From Enorma phocaeensis (GTDB lineage Bacteria > Actinomycetota > Coriobacteriia > Coriobacteriales > Coriobacteriaceae): a stretch of 64,000 bases of DNA. This document shows positions 16,800 to 25,918 of this stretch, one piece after another (positions within the stretch are counted from its first letter, which is position 1; each line of letters opens with the position of its first letter). The position numbers and the translations under genes are program-made. Location: NCBI RefSeq assembly GCF_900186505.1, contig NZ_LT891968.1:62001-126000 (forward strand), read 5' to 3'. The notes below the pieces were generated by a model, which saw only the letters and a list, made by a program, of their open reading frames with translations, was not told the origin of the DNA and ran no database searches.

Positions 16800-17114
16800 T
16801 TACAGAGCGGTGACTTCGAGCTCGGCATCGACACCAAGCAGCTGCATCACGCGCATGACGGCAGGCTGGACGTGCGCGACCGAGAAGCGCTTGCCTCGCT
16901 CCTCAGCGTGGTGCGCGGCACCCACCAGCACGCCGATGCCCGTTGAATCGATATAGGCAACCTGCGCAAAATCGAGCTGCACGGTATCCGTCGGCTGCTC
17001 GAGAGCCAAATCGATCGCATCGCGCAGTTTAGAAGCGTTCGAGATGTCGACCTCACCCTCGACAACGATGGTGTAGAGCTCGGGCGTAGGCTGGGTGGTA
17101 ATGACCAGTTCCAT
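16800..17114 (-). CDS. STAS-domain anti-anti-sigma factor-like protein
   Basis: 104 residues from the ATG at 17114 (GGGGAG upstream). One STAS domain: VVEGEVDISNASKLRDAI, then VAYIDSTGIGVLVGA, where the serine of DSTG is the usual phosphorylation site in SpoIIAA/RsbV-type proteins. Such proteins bind an anti-sigma kinase and release a sigma factor. No anti-sigma kinase or sigma factor is next to it, so its partner must be encoded elsewhere. It is transcribed toward the tat genes; a short gap (16764-16799) separates its stop from their promoter region. Confidence 0.88.
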   Translation of the reverse strand: MELVITTQPTPELYTIVVEGEVDISNASKLRDAIDLALEQPTDTVQLDFAQVAYIDSTGIGVLVGAAHHAEERGKRFSVAHVQPAVMRVMQLLGVDAELEVTAL

Positions 17115-17287
17115 AGGTACTCCCCACATGCTGGCATAAAGCCGGCTAATCAGCGTTCTGGCAGCAACCCCTTCGAGGGCGCTGTATCCGGTCTATTGTA
17201 CCGGTGATGCGCCCCCGCGGGGCACACGGAGACGCATCAGCAAATCTTTAGCATGTACGGACGAATCGCAAACTAATCGAAGGGCCG

Positions 17288-18571
17288 CTAGCTGCGCGCC
17301 TCACGAACCAGCCGGGCAGAGACGAGCTTCACGGCGAGAACGAGCACGTCGAGGGCGGCCTCAAGCTCCTCCACTGTGGGGTAGGTGGGTGCGATGCGGA
17401 TGTTCGTGTCGTGCGGATCCTTGCCGTACGGCCAGGTAGCGCCCGCCGGGGTGAGCTTCACGCCCATCTCTGCGCAGAGGGCGGCAACGCGCTTCGCAGA
17501 GCCCTCGGGTCCATCGAACGAGACGAAGTATCCGCCATGGGGATGCGTCCAGGTGGCACAGCCCGTGCCGCCCAATCCCTCCTCGAGCTTGCGCTCGACC
17601 GCTGCGAAGCGCGGGCGGAGGAACTCGGCATGCTTGCGCATGTGGGCGCGAACGGCGGCAAGGTCGGGCAAAAAGCGCGTGTGCATGAGCTGGTTGAGCT
17701 TGTTCGCGCTGATGAGGCCGACCTTCAACGTCGAGGCGACCTCGGCGACGTTGGCGGGCGACGAGCCGAAGAACGCGACGCCCGCGCCCGGGAAGGTGAT
17801 CTTGGAGGTCGAGGCAACGCCGAGGATGCGGTCCTCGTTACCCGCTTCGCGCGCATAGTCGAAGATGTTCGCAAGCTCATCGGGCGTATCGGTGAAATCA
17901 TGCACGGCATAGGCGTTGTCCCACACGATGCGGAAGTCCGGGGCAGCCTGCATGGTGGCGAGCCGGCGCACCGTTTCGTCCGAATAGGTGATGCCGGTAG
18001 GGTTCGAGTACTTGGGGACGCAGAACATGCCCTTGATGGAATCGTCTGAAGCGCAGAGGCGTTCCACCTCGTCCATATCCGGACCGTCCTCGGTCATGCG
18101 CACCGGGATGTTCTCGATGCCTAGATCGGCGGTGATGCCAAAGTGCCGGTCGTAGCCGGGCGACGGGCACAGGAACTTAACGTGGTCGACCTTGCTCCAC
18201 GGGGCGTAGCCGGGTACACCCTTCTCCCAATAATGGATGAGGATGGACTGCATGATGTTCAAGCTGGAGGACCCGAGCACGATGGTCTGCTCGGGCGGTA
18301 CGCCGATGAACTCGCCGGCGAGCCTGCGCGCAGAGGGAATGCCCTCGAAGCAGCCGTAGTTGCTGCAATCGACGCCTTCGTCGGTGAGGTCGGCGCCGCT
18401 CGAAATAAGGTCGAGCATGGGGCGCGAGATGTCTACCTGAGCCGGGCTCGGCTTGCCACGCGCCATATCGAGCGCGAGACCGCGCGCCTTTGTCTTCTCC
18501 ACCTCTGCCTCGAGCTCGGCGATCGCAGCATCGAGCTCCTCGGCCCTCATCTCTTCGTATATCGTCGCCAT
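17288..18571 (-). CDS. PLP-dependent aminotransferase, aspartate aminotransferase-like (PF12897 type)
   Basis: 427 residues from MATIYEEM at 18571, for which AAGGGG is correctly spaced; an ATG 6 bases upstream sits too close to it. The fold-type I motifs are LDMARGKPSPAQVD near the N-terminus, VLGSSSLN (cofactor phosphate region), PKYSNPTG (substrate region) and the PLP lysine in STSKITFPG. The spacing and the RGLALDMARGKPSP start match the class of aspartate aminotransferases once annotated as MocR-like domains but without an HTH. It transfers amino groups between an amino acid and 2-oxoglutarate; the preferred donor cannot be read from the sequence. Confidence 0.88.
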   Translation of the reverse strand: MATIYEEMRAEELDAAIAELEAEVEKTKARGLALDMARGKPSPAQVDISRPMLDLISSGADLTDEGVDCSNYGCFEGIPSARRLAGEFIGVPPEQTIVLGSSSLNIMQSILIHYWEKGVPGYAPWSKVDHVKFLCPSPGYDRHFGITADLGIENIPVRMTEDGPDMDEVERLCASDDSIKGMFCVPKYSNPTGITYSDETVRRLATMQAAPDFRIVWDNAYAVHDFTDTPDELANIFDYAREAGNEDRILGVASTSKITFPGAGVAFFGSSPANVAEVASTLKVGLISANKLNQLMHTRFLPDLAAVRAHMRKHAEFLRPRFAAVERKLEEGLGGTGCATWTHPHGGYFVSFDGPEGSAKRVAALCAEMGVKLTPAGATWPYGKDPHDTNIRIAPTYPTVEELEAALDVLVLAVKLVSARLVREARS

Positions 18572-18732
18572 GTACATCCCCTTCAACGACGAGCGCCCAC
18601 ACCCCTGGGGCGGTGCGCGTAAGCACAATCTTCATAAGTATACCTATGCGGGCGCTCGCAAGGGGCCGAAGTCGCGCTATGCTGTTGGAACGCGACACCG
18701 ACCCGGCACATGCCGGTTTCCCGGGAGGGATC

Positions 18733-18987
18733 ATGGATTTCGAGCAGTTCCAGGCCGCATCGTACGGCGACCTCCAGCGTCTCGTCGATTCCCTGTTTCT
18801 GGGACGGGAGGTAGTCGAGAGGCTCGATGCCATCGTTCAGGCAGAGCTCATGGACCTCGACGCAGACCTCCAGGAGATCGTGGAGCTCGTACCGCCTGGC
18901 GCCTATGACCGACAGCGGCTCTGCGACCAGATCAACTCCGCCCTTGCCGCCCATGGCTGGGGCGGTGCCTACGGCACCGTGGAGTAG
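18733..18987 (+). CDS. Small hypothetical helical protein (84 aa)
   Basis: 84 residues, ATG at 18733 with GGGAGGG upstream. No signal peptide or membrane segment. The composition and heptad-like hydrophobic spacing (LQRLVDSLFLGREVVERL, IVQAELMDLDADLQEIVEL) suggest a helical, possibly oligomeric protein. It is divergent from the aminotransferase and 66 bases upstream of a second small helical protein, so the two likely form a pair. I do not recognise the family. Confidence 0.7.
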   Translation: MDFEQFQAASYGDLQRLVDSLFLGREVVERLDAIVQAELMDLDADLQEIVELVPPGAYDRQRLCDQINSALAAHGWGGAYGTVE

Positions 18988-19053
18988 GAACGAATCCGAT
19001 CGACGCGGCCCCACTTCACCTGTAGATTCAACGCCTCACAGAAAGGTGCCAGC

Positions 19054-19470
19054 ATGTCCGACATCCAGCGGGAGTATAACGAAGCCATCGATGCCGCCGA
19101 CGTAGCGCTCGGGCACCTGTACCGCGCCCAGGATCTCCTGGGATCCGCAGGCAACTGGGGGCTGTTCGACATCTTCGCAGGCGGTGCCATCACTTCCTAT
19201 ATCAAGCGCAGCAAAATGCACGAAGCCCAAGGGGAAATCGATGCCGCGCGCGACGCACTGCGCGTCTTCGTGCGCGAGCTGCGCGATGTCGAAGGAGCAC
19301 CTGGCTTTCAGATCGACACGAGCGGGTTCTTGTCGTTCGCGGACATGTTCTTCGACAACGCGTTTCTGGACATGTATGTCCAGATGCAGATCAACGAGGC
19401 GCGCCAGCAGGTCGCTGCGGCCATCCAGCAGGTCGAAGCCGTGCGCGATGCGCTCATCCACAGACGCTAG
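19054..19470 (+). CDS. Hypothetical helical protein (138 aa) with GNWG..DIF.GG motif
   Basis: 138 residues with AGAAAGG upstream of the ATG. Mostly amphipathic helix, with a central GNWGLFDIFAGGAITSYIK segment between long helices; MHEAQGEIDAARDALRVFVREL and NEARQQVAAAIQQVEAVRDAL resemble coiled coil. Similar glycine-containing GNWG motifs occur in small uncharacterised proteins of Gram-positive bacteria, but no function is known to me. Probably co-transcribed with the 84-residue gene upstream. Soluble, no signal peptide. Confidence 0.75.
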   Translation: MSDIQREYNEAIDAADVALGHLYRAQDLLGSAGNWGLFDIFAGGAITSYIKRSKMHEAQGEIDAARDALRVFVRELRDVEGAPGFQIDTSGFLSFADMFFDNAFLDMYVQMQINEARQQVAAAIQQVEAVRDALIHRR

Positions 19471-19551
19471 GCAAATCGAAAGAACGCGATGGGCCGTCAC
19501 GCGTTCGTCAGCATCCTATAACCACTCGGAATCTGACGTTTAGGATGAAAA

Positions 19552-19564
19552 GCCCCCGATGGGC
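19552..19564 (-). terminator. Weak hairpin plus T-run downstream of nhaA
   Basis: On the minus strand GCCC and GGGC pair around a short loop and are followed by TTTTC, about 55 bases past the nhaA stop codon. The stem is short, so this is a tentative terminator. A longer imperfect stem (19566-19594) sits between it and the gene. Confidence 0.35.
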
Positions 19565-19616
19565 ACTAGGCGCCACGCACCAAAAGGCCCTAGCGGAAAT
19601 GCCGCCCCGGTAACAG

Positions 19617-20993
19617 CTAGCGTTTCTCACGGCAGGCGATGCTCATGTAGGCAAGGCCGACGAGCGCCGCAGATACCGAGCCAGCGAGGATCGCGGTCTT
19701 GGCCGCCAGCAGCTCGGCTGGGATCTCCGTGAACGCAAGACCCGCGATGAGGATCGACATCGTGAACCCGATGCCGCCCAGGATGCCGATGCCCATGATG
19801 TGCTTCCAGCCCACTCCCTCGGGCAGTTCGGCAAGCCCCAGATGAACCACCAAGAACGTCACCCCGAAGATACCGATCGGCTTGCCCAACAGCATGCCCA
19901 GATAGGTGCCCACGGCCACCGGGTCCACCACGAGCGCACCAAGATTGACGCCCACGAGGCGCACCTGCGCGTTCACAAACGCGAACAGCGGCAGGATGAA
20001 GAAGTTCACCGGCGTGGAAATATAGTGCTCCAGGCGCTGCATGGGCGGCGTCACGCGGTGCATGACGCGCTCGGCGCCACGCACCGCATGGGTGAAGTCA
20101 TGCTGGCCCAGGATATGGGCTTCGTCGTCAAAGCGGTCATCGAGTTCCGGAAGGATGGATTCGAGCCAACCCATCAGGCTCCCCGCATCGATATCAGAGA
20201 GCGCCGGGATGGTAAACGCTAGGATCACGCCTGCAAGCGTGGCGTGGATGCCGCTCTGATACAGGCAGAACCACAGCACCAAGCCCAAGGCAATATACGG
20301 TGCCAGCCGATAATGCCGGCGGCGGTTGAGCATCACGAGCCCGAGCGTGACCACCGCGGCGGCCGCAAGCCACGACAAGCTGGGCGCATGGCCGTAGAAG
20401 AGTGCAATCGCCACGATGGCCAGCAGGTCGTCCGCGATGGCAAGCGTGGAGAAGAACACCTTGATGCCCGGCGGCACACGCTTGCCCAACAGAGACAGCA
20501 CGCCCAGCGCAAAGGCGATATCCGTCGCCATCGGGATGGCCCAGCCATGCAGGGCGCCCCCGCGATTGATGGTGGCGTAGATCACAGCCGGCATGACCAC
20601 GCCGCCCACGGCTGCGAGCATGGGGAGCATAGCTTGACGGGGTTGGCGAAGCGCGCCCACCGTCATCTCGTACTTGAGCTCAAGGCCTACCAGCAGGAAA
20701 AAGATCGCCATGAGGAAGTCATTGACGAACAGCTCGAAGGTCAGGGTGAATTCCCAACCGGCAATGCCGATGGTCACCGGTTGCAGGAACCACTCGTGTA
20801 AGGGCTCGTACGCCGCCGTGTTGGCGCACACCACCGCCGCGATGGCGGCAACGATCATCACCGCCGCAGAGACGGTGCCGTTACCGGTGATGCGCTCCAA
20901 CGCGCTGCGACGCTCCAAGCGGTGCCGTTGCTGCTCGCTGATGAACGGCGCCGGTTGCACCGCATGGCCTTGCACGTTTTCCCGTTCGCTCAT
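19617..20993 (-). CDS. nhaA: Na+/H+ antiporter NhaA
   Basis: 458 residues, about 12 membrane segments. NhaA exchanges external H+ for internal Na+ and maintains pH and sodium balance. Key motifs are IPMATDIAFALGVLSLLG, with the conserved Asp of the transport path, and STLAIADDLLAI with the paired aspartates. The N- and C-termini are somewhat longer than in E. coli NhaA (388), and the insert around FDDEAHILGQHDFTHAV is common in the longer actinobacterial forms. The gene starts 39 bases after the calcium/sodium exchanger gene stops, on the same strand. Confidence 0.95.
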   Translation of the reverse strand: MSERENVQGHAVQPAPFISEQQRHRLERRSALERITGNGTVSAAVMIVAAIAAVVCANTAAYEPLHEWFLQPVTIGIAGWEFTLTFELFVNDFLMAIFFLLVGLELKYEMTVGALRQPRQAMLPMLAAVGGVVMPAVIYATINRGGALHGWAIPMATDIAFALGVLSLLGKRVPPGIKVFFSTLAIADDLLAIVAIALFYGHAPSLSWLAAAAVVTLGLVMLNRRRHYRLAPYIALGLVLWFCLYQSGIHATLAGVILAFTIPALSDIDAGSLMGWLESILPELDDRFDDEAHILGQHDFTHAVRGAERVMHRVTPPMQRLEHYISTPVNFFILPLFAFVNAQVRLVGVNLGALVVDPVAVGTYLGMLLGKPIGIFGVTFLVVHLGLAELPEGVGWKHIMGIGILGGIGFTMSILIAGLAFTEIPAELLAAKTAILAGSVSAALVGLAYMSIACREKR

Positions 20994-21032
20994 CGAACGT
21001 CACCCTTTCCCACCAGATAGTCGCCCGCCGCG

Positions 21033-22079
21033 CTATCGCAGCAGCGAAGCGACGATATATGCCACGTACAGAAACGTGAACGCGATGCCATCCATGCGGC
21101 CGACGCGGTTGCGCGGCTTGCGCAGCGCGCAGAGCAGCAACGCCGCGGTGAACGCGATCTGCAGCACGAAATCAACATTGTACGTCGTGTCGTAGGGCAC
21201 AGCGGAAAACAGCGCGGGCGCGCCGATCACGAGCAGCACGTTCGCCACGTTCGAGCCGATCACGTTGCCCACGGCGATCTCGATATTGCCCTTGAGCGCC
21301 GCGACCACCCCCGTCACGAGCTCGGGCAGGCAGGTTCCGAGAGCCACCACCGTGATGCCGATGACCCGCTCGCTCACGCCTAGGCCGCTCGCAACCGCGA
21401 CGGAATTGTTCACCACGAAGTCCGCGCCGACCTTGAGCAGCGCGATGCTCACCGAGATGATGAGCAGGTCGACCAAGATATTCCGCTGCTTGACCTTCAC
21501 GTCTGCGAGGTCGAGATCCGGGTGCCCCGCGCCTCCCGCTGCAGGCTCGCTCGAAGCAGCGAGGACCCGCGCATCGGCAGCGGATAGCGGTTCGACATCG
21601 CTCATATCCTGGGCGCGCTTGGCGCGCGTCCCCACCACAGCAGAACGCACCATGAACGCTGCAAACAGCGCCAGCATCGCCACGCCCTCGATCAGGCTGA
21701 TCCTGCCTCCCGTGTTCGCAAACACGAGCAGCAGCGCAACGGACGCGATGCTTGCAGGAATCTCGAAGCGACGCGTGCTGCGCGACAGCGGAATGGGCGA
21801 GATAAGCGCAGAGATGCCCAGGATGAGCAGGATGTTTGCCAGGCAGCTCCCCACCACGTTGCCGAACACCATGTCGGCATGGCCGCCCACGCCGGACGTC
21901 ACGCTCACCACCAGCTCGGGCAATGACGTCCCGACGGCGACTATGGTCAAGCCGATCACGCGGTCCGGCATGCCGAAGCGCGCGGCAATGCTGCTCGCGG
22001 AATCCACGAGCTTGTCGGCACCGACCACCAACAGGACGAAGCCGACCAGGATCAGGGCAAATTCAAGCATATAGGGCAT
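21033..22079 (-). CDS. Calcium/sodium antiporter, CaCA superfamily (YrbG-like)
   Basis: 348 residues with two homologous halves. Each half carries a CaCA alpha repeat: GTSLPELVVSVTS...GNVVGSCLANILLILG in the first and GTCLPELVTGVVA...GNVIGSNVANVLLVIG in the second, with about 10 membrane segments and a charged central loop near 150-200. Members exchange Ca2+ for Na+ or H+. GGAGG lies 5 bases before the ATG at 22079. It is followed by nhaA, so an ion-homeostasis pair is likely. A long non-coding leader lies upstream. Confidence 0.9.
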   Translation of the reverse strand: MPYMLEFALILVGFVLLVVGADKLVDSASSIAARFGMPDRVIGLTIVAVGTSLPELVVSVTSGVGGHADMVFGNVVGSCLANILLILGISALISPIPLSRSTRRFEIPASIASVALLLVFANTGGRISLIEGVAMLALFAAFMVRSAVVGTRAKRAQDMSDVEPLSAADARVLAASSEPAAGGAGHPDLDLADVKVKQRNILVDLLIISVSIALLKVGADFVVNNSVAVASGLGVSERVIGITVVALGTCLPELVTGVVAALKGNIEIAVGNVIGSNVANVLLVIGAPALFSAVPYDTTYNVDFVLQIAFTAALLLCALRKPRNRVGRMDGIAFTFLYVAYIVASLLR

Positions 22080-22560
22080 GGGAACCTCCAGGCCGCCGCG
22101 CTATAGGCGGCGAGAAGAGCGGATAGCAAAGGCACAGGTTGCGGACGCGAGATGGGTCCGGCACATGCGCCGGACGGCCAGTCGTCCCTATGCAACAATC
22201 GCCTTGCGCTCACCCGCCTCTGCAGGCATGCGCAGGCACCCGATATGACGCACCGCCATAACTTCAGCCTGCTTCCCGTAATCTGCCAGCCACGGCAAAG
22301 CACCGCGTCCGTGGTGGCTTGTGATTTACCTTGGTTCCAAAAAGGGCGAGGCGCCGCCGGGGCACCTCGCCACGCTACTTATCTATATCTTTGCCCAGAA
22401 CCAAGGCTGCTTGGGGCCTTCGCCGTGCGAATCCACAGCTCCTCCGCGAGTTTCACAGGTGCGAGACGCACCGGGCGACGACGCCGCGACCGTGCACGTT
22501 GCCGCGAAACGGCCTGCCGCCCGCTCCCGAGGCCCCTGTTCCCAGCTTGGATGCTCTCGC
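22080..22560. other. 481-bp gap: leader of the exchanger gene and 3' region of ppaC
   Basis: No gene is convincing here. The half near 22080 is a GC-rich leader with a perfect 7-bp hairpin (22156-22175) and may be a structured 5' UTR; it matches no riboswitch core I can recognise. The other half contains the ppaC terminator at 22334-22371. About 190 bases between the ppaC stop codon and that terminator show no further feature. Confidence 0.45.
22334..22371 (-). terminator. Intrinsic terminator of ppaC
   Basis: GGCGAGG (22345-22351) and CCTCGCC (22365-22371) form the stem; on the minus strand it is followed by CCTTTTTGG. It lies about 190 bases beyond the ppaC stop, which gives a long 3' UTR. 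Confidence 0.75.
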
Positions 22561-23502
22561 TTAGTTAGCCGCGAGAATGGGAGCAGCGACCTGCTTCTTG
22601 CGGGAGAGCACGCCGGGCATCCACACGCCCTCGGCCACGTCCTCGATGCCGAGGCCCTTCTGCGCGGCGGCCGTGTCGCCCTCCAGCAGCACCTGCGAGC
22701 CCTCCTCCATGATGTCGGTCACGCACAGCACGATGCCGTCGGCACCCTTCTCTGCCTGATAGGCGCGCATGGCCTCGCGAATCTCGGGGATCATGCCGAG
22801 CGCGCGGCTCTTGTCCACGGTCTCGTACTGGCCGATGAGGAGCTTGGTGCCGGCCACCTCGAAGAGCTTGATGTCGTTGCCCACCATCTGCTCGGGGGTG
22901 AAGGAGCCGGAGGGACGGGAGAGGAAGACCTCCATGCCGAACTTGACCGGGTCGACGCCCAGCTGCTCGCCGAGCTTGGCGGCGGTGGCACGGTCGACGT
23001 CGGTGGTGGTGGGGCTCTTGAGCATGAGGGTGTCGGTCATCATGGCCGAAAGCAGAAGCTTTGCCTGGGTGTCCGTCGGCTTCTGGCCGAGCACCTCGAA
23101 GAGCTTCGCAACGATCGAGCAGCTCGATCCCCAAGGAAGCGCAACGATGTGAAGCGGGGCGGCGGTGGTGAAGTCGCCAAAGCGATGATGATCGACGACG
23201 CCGATCACCTGGGCGTTTCCAAGACCGGCAACGGACTGGCCGGGCTCGTTGTGGTCGGTGAGGACCACCTGCTGCGGATCGGCCCCCTCCTCGGCGGGCT
23301 CAATGGCATCGAGCAGACGCGGAGCGGGAAGACCCGCCTCGGCGAGCAGCTTCGCGGACTCGGCGGGAAGCGGGCCGAGCGCGCACGCCTCGTACTCGTT
23401 GCCAAGGTACTCGACCTGGTTCAACAGCTGGGCGAGCACCACCGCGGACATGATGGCGTCGTTGTCGGGATTCTGGTGTCCGAAGACGAGAACGTGGGAC
23501 AT
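22561..23502 (-). CDS. ppaC: Manganese-dependent inorganic pyrophosphatase (family II)
   Basis: 313 residues from MSHVLVFG at 23502 (GGAGGAAACC upstream). DHH-superfamily motifs are complete: HQNPDNDAI (metal binding) near the N-terminus, VVLTDHNE, and the DHH motif in GVVDHHRFGDF. The C-terminal DHHA2 domain follows (RPSGSFTPEQMVGNDIK). It hydrolyses pyrophosphate to drive biosynthetic reactions, with Mn2+ or Co2+ as preferred metals. No CBS regulatory insert is present, so it is the short unregulated type. Confidence 0.95.
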   Translation of the reverse strand: MSHVLVFGHQNPDNDAIMSAVVLAQLLNQVEYLGNEYEACALGPLPAESAKLLAEAGLPAPRLLDAIEPAEEGADPQQVVLTDHNEPGQSVAGLGNAQVIGVVDHHRFGDFTTAAPLHIVALPWGSSCSIVAKLFEVLGQKPTDTQAKLLLSAMMTDTLMLKSPTTTDVDRATAAKLGEQLGVDPVKFGMEVFLSRPSGSFTPEQMVGNDIKLFEVAGTKLLIGQYETVDKSRALGMIPEIREAMRAYQAEKGADGIVLCVTDIMEEGSQVLLEGDTAAAQKGLGIEDVAEGVWMPGVLSRKKQVAAPILAAN

Positions 23503-23645
23503 GGTTTCCTCCATAAATCGATCAGCTGCCGGAAGCACCGGCAAATTGGGGACGACCGGTCCCCTTGGAACACGGTCGCCCCTATCCTAGCACGTCAATG
23601 CGCCCGCTCGTGGACGACGTGGAATCCGTCCGAGCAGGAGTTCAC

Positions 23646-24605
23646 TTAGCGCTCCTCGGCGCTCTGCAGCGCCACATAGGCGGCACCGTAGATGCCAGCC
23701 TCGTTGCCGAGCGAGGCGATCTCGATGGGCGTATCCTGCGTCACCGGAATCGCATAGCGCCGGTACCCCGCCTCGAGGCGATCGAGGAAAAGATCAGAGG
23801 AGTTCGAGGTGCCGCCGCCCAAGATGAAGGCCTCGGGATCGACGACATCGGCGATGAGGGCGAGCGCGCGTCCAAGGTAGTCGCACATCATGTCGATGGC
23901 GGCCCAGGCGGCCTCGTCCCCGTCCTTGGCGGCAGCGAATACCGAGCGCGAATCGCTCGGGCCATCGAGCGCGACCGGCTCCCGGCCGCGCTCCTCGCAG
24001 GCGGCGCGATAGCTCGTGACGATGCCCGTCGCCGACGCGTACTGCTCCAGATGCCCCTTGCCGCCGCAGCCGCAGGAGCGTTCCTCCTCAGGATTCATGC
24101 ACAGATGGCCGATTTCTCCGCCGGCGCCCATGACGCCCCCGACTACGTGCCCGTCGATCACGATGCCGCCGCCCACGCCCGTACCGATGGTCACAAAGAC
24201 GAAGCTGCGGTGGCCGCGAGCGGTGCCGACCCAGAGCTCGCCCATTGCGGCGGCGTTGGCATCGTTCTCGAAGCGTACGGTGGCATTGGGGCAATGGCGC
24301 TTGAGTGCGGCCTCGAGCCCGGGTGCGTTGATCTGGATATTGGCCTGCATGCGAATCACGCCGTCCGCAGGCACCGGGCACGGGATGGCGAGGCCTATGC
24401 CGCGGACCAGATCGGTCTGCTCGCTCGCCACGTCGAGCAGCTTGCTGATGCCCTCGGTAACCGCAGTGTAGCCCTCAGCGTTGATGAGCGGCGGCGTGGG
24501 CACGCTCCCCTGGCCCAAAAGCTCGCCCTCGGCATCGAACAGGCCCATCTTCACCGAGGTTCCACCCACATCGAGTCCAATGTAGAGCTCCTTCTCCGCT
24601 GCCAT
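23646..24605 (-). CDS. ROK-family sugar kinase, glucokinase-like
   Basis: 319 residues from MAAEKELYIGLDVGG at 24605 with GGAGGG upstream. ATP-binding GLDVGGTSVKMGLFD is at the N-terminus, the catalytic aspartate is in ENDANAAAMGE, the ROK signature in GTGVGGGIVIDGHVVGG...EIGHLCMN, and the zinc-binding CGCGGKGHLE toward the middle. The pattern best fits glucokinase of the actinobacterial type, which feeds glucose 6-phosphate to glycolysis, although some ROK kinases act on other hexoses. Divergent from the asparaginase gene. Confidence 0.88.
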   Translation of the reverse strand: MAAEKELYIGLDVGGTSVKMGLFDAEGELLGQGSVPTPPLINAEGYTAVTEGISKLLDVASEQTDLVRGIGLAIPCPVPADGVIRMQANIQINAPGLEAALKRHCPNATVRFENDANAAAMGELWVGTARGHRSFVFVTIGTGVGGGIVIDGHVVGGVMGAGGEIGHLCMNPEEERSCGCGGKGHLEQYASATGIVTSYRAACEERGREPVALDGPSDSRSVFAAAKDGDEAAWAAIDMMCDYLGRALALIADVVDPEAFILGGGTSNSSDLFLDRLEAGYRRYAIPVTQDTPIEIASLGNEAGIYGAAYVALQSAEER

Positions 24606-24847
24606 GATGCGCTCCCTCCTCAATGGCGCCCGCGGCGCCATGCCCACACGTATGGATGCATTGTCCCACACGTCCCCGTTTGCGGAAGGCGCGCACCGGC
24701 GAGCTGTCCCATGCGCCGGGCAGGCGGCTGATCCATGGGGATATAGGCGTTTTCCTCCAGCGAAGCGGGCGGGCGCGAGCACGTATGCCACAATGAAGCT
24801 TCATGCGGTCGGGCACGCCCCCGCCCGCCCGAACGGAAGGCCCCTCT

Positions 24848-25897
24848 ATGAAGAAGATCCTGCTCATCGCGACCGGCGGCACCATCGCCTCGGCAGAAGA
24901 CGGCAACGGGCTGTCGCCCGCGCTCTCTGGCGCCGAGCTTGCCAGCTACGTTCCCGAGATCGAGGACATCTGCGAACTCGACGTGCTCCAGCTCATGAAC
25001 ATCGATAGCACCAACATGCGGCCGGCGGGATGGCTGCGCATCCGCGATGCCATCGTCCAGCACTACGCCGAATACGATGGCTTTCTGATCTTGCACGGCA
25101 CCGACACCATGGCCTACACCGCGGCGGCCCTCTCCTACCTCATCCCCGGCAATCCCAAGCCCATCGTGCTCACCGGCTCGCAGCGCCCCATGACGAGCTC
25201 CTTCACCGATGCCAAGCTCAACCTCTATCAAGCGCTGCTGTACGCCGCTGACGACCTCTCGCGTGACGTATGCATCGTGTTTGGAGGCGTCGCCATAGCG
25301 GGCACGCGCGCCCGCAAGCAGCGTACCGTGAGCACCAATGCCTTCAAAAGCGTGAACTATCCCCCGCTCGCCTACATCCGGGGCGGCAAGATCGTGCGAA
25401 GCGACGCCTTCGACCTGATTCCCGGTCTAAAGGCGAGTCTCACCCTCCAGCGCGGAGCCACACCTACCAAGCTTAGGAGCTACGCTACGATCAACGATCG
25501 CGTGGCGGTGCTCAAGCTCACCCCGGGCCTGAACCCGCAGCTCTTCTACGCCCTCAAAGATGCTTACGATGCGCTTATCCTCGAGATCTACGGACTTGGA
25601 GGCATCCCCGACTACGGAGACGAAGAGCCGTCGTTCAAGCAGGCGATTTTCGATTGGGTGGATTCGGGACGCGCCGTGGTGCTCACCACGCAGGTGCCCG
25701 AGGAAGGACTCGACCTTGGCGTCTACGAGGTTGGCCGCACCTATGCCGAGCAACCGGGCATCCTGCACGGTGCCGACATGACCACCGAGGCCATCGTGGC
25801 AAAGATGATGTGGGCGCTCGGCCAGACACACGACATGGAGGAGCTCGAGCGGCTGTTCTATCAGCCTGTCAACCACGATCGCGAAGCAAGCCGCTAG
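24848..25897 (+). CDS. Asparaginase (type I-like)
   Basis: 349 residues from MKKILLIATGGTIAS at 24848. The first catalytic threonine is in TGGTIAS, the second in LHGTDTMAYTAAAL, with the serine, aspartate and lysine of the active site in the intervening and following motifs (GSQRPM, SFTDAKLNL). It hydrolyses L-asparagine to aspartate and ammonia. No signal peptide is seen, so it is cytoplasmic, as expected for the type I enzyme. The C-terminus contains a regular TTQVPEEGLD segment. The ribosome site is GGAAGG. Confidence 0.92.
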   Translation: MKKILLIATGGTIASAEDGNGLSPALSGAELASYVPEIEDICELDVLQLMNIDSTNMRPAGWLRIRDAIVQHYAEYDGFLILHGTDTMAYTAAALSYLIPGNPKPIVLTGSQRPMTSSFTDAKLNLYQALLYAADDLSRDVCIVFGGVAIAGTRARKQRTVSTNAFKSVNYPPLAYIRGGKIVRSDAFDLIPGLKASLTLQRGATPTKLRSYATINDRVAVLKLTPGLNPQLFYALKDAYDALILEIYGLGGIPDYGDEEPSFKQAIFDWVDSGRAVVLTTQVPEEGLDLGVYEVGRTYAEQPGILHGADMTTEAIVAKMMWALGQTHDMEELERLFYQPVNHDREASR

Positions 25898-25918
25898 GAT
25901 TCCCGGGCGTTTGGGACC

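Noticed and set aside
22080..22345. Known riboswitch (cobalamin, yybP-ykoY, glycine, c-di-GMP) in the exchanger leader
   Set aside because: None of the conserved core sequences of these classes could be matched.
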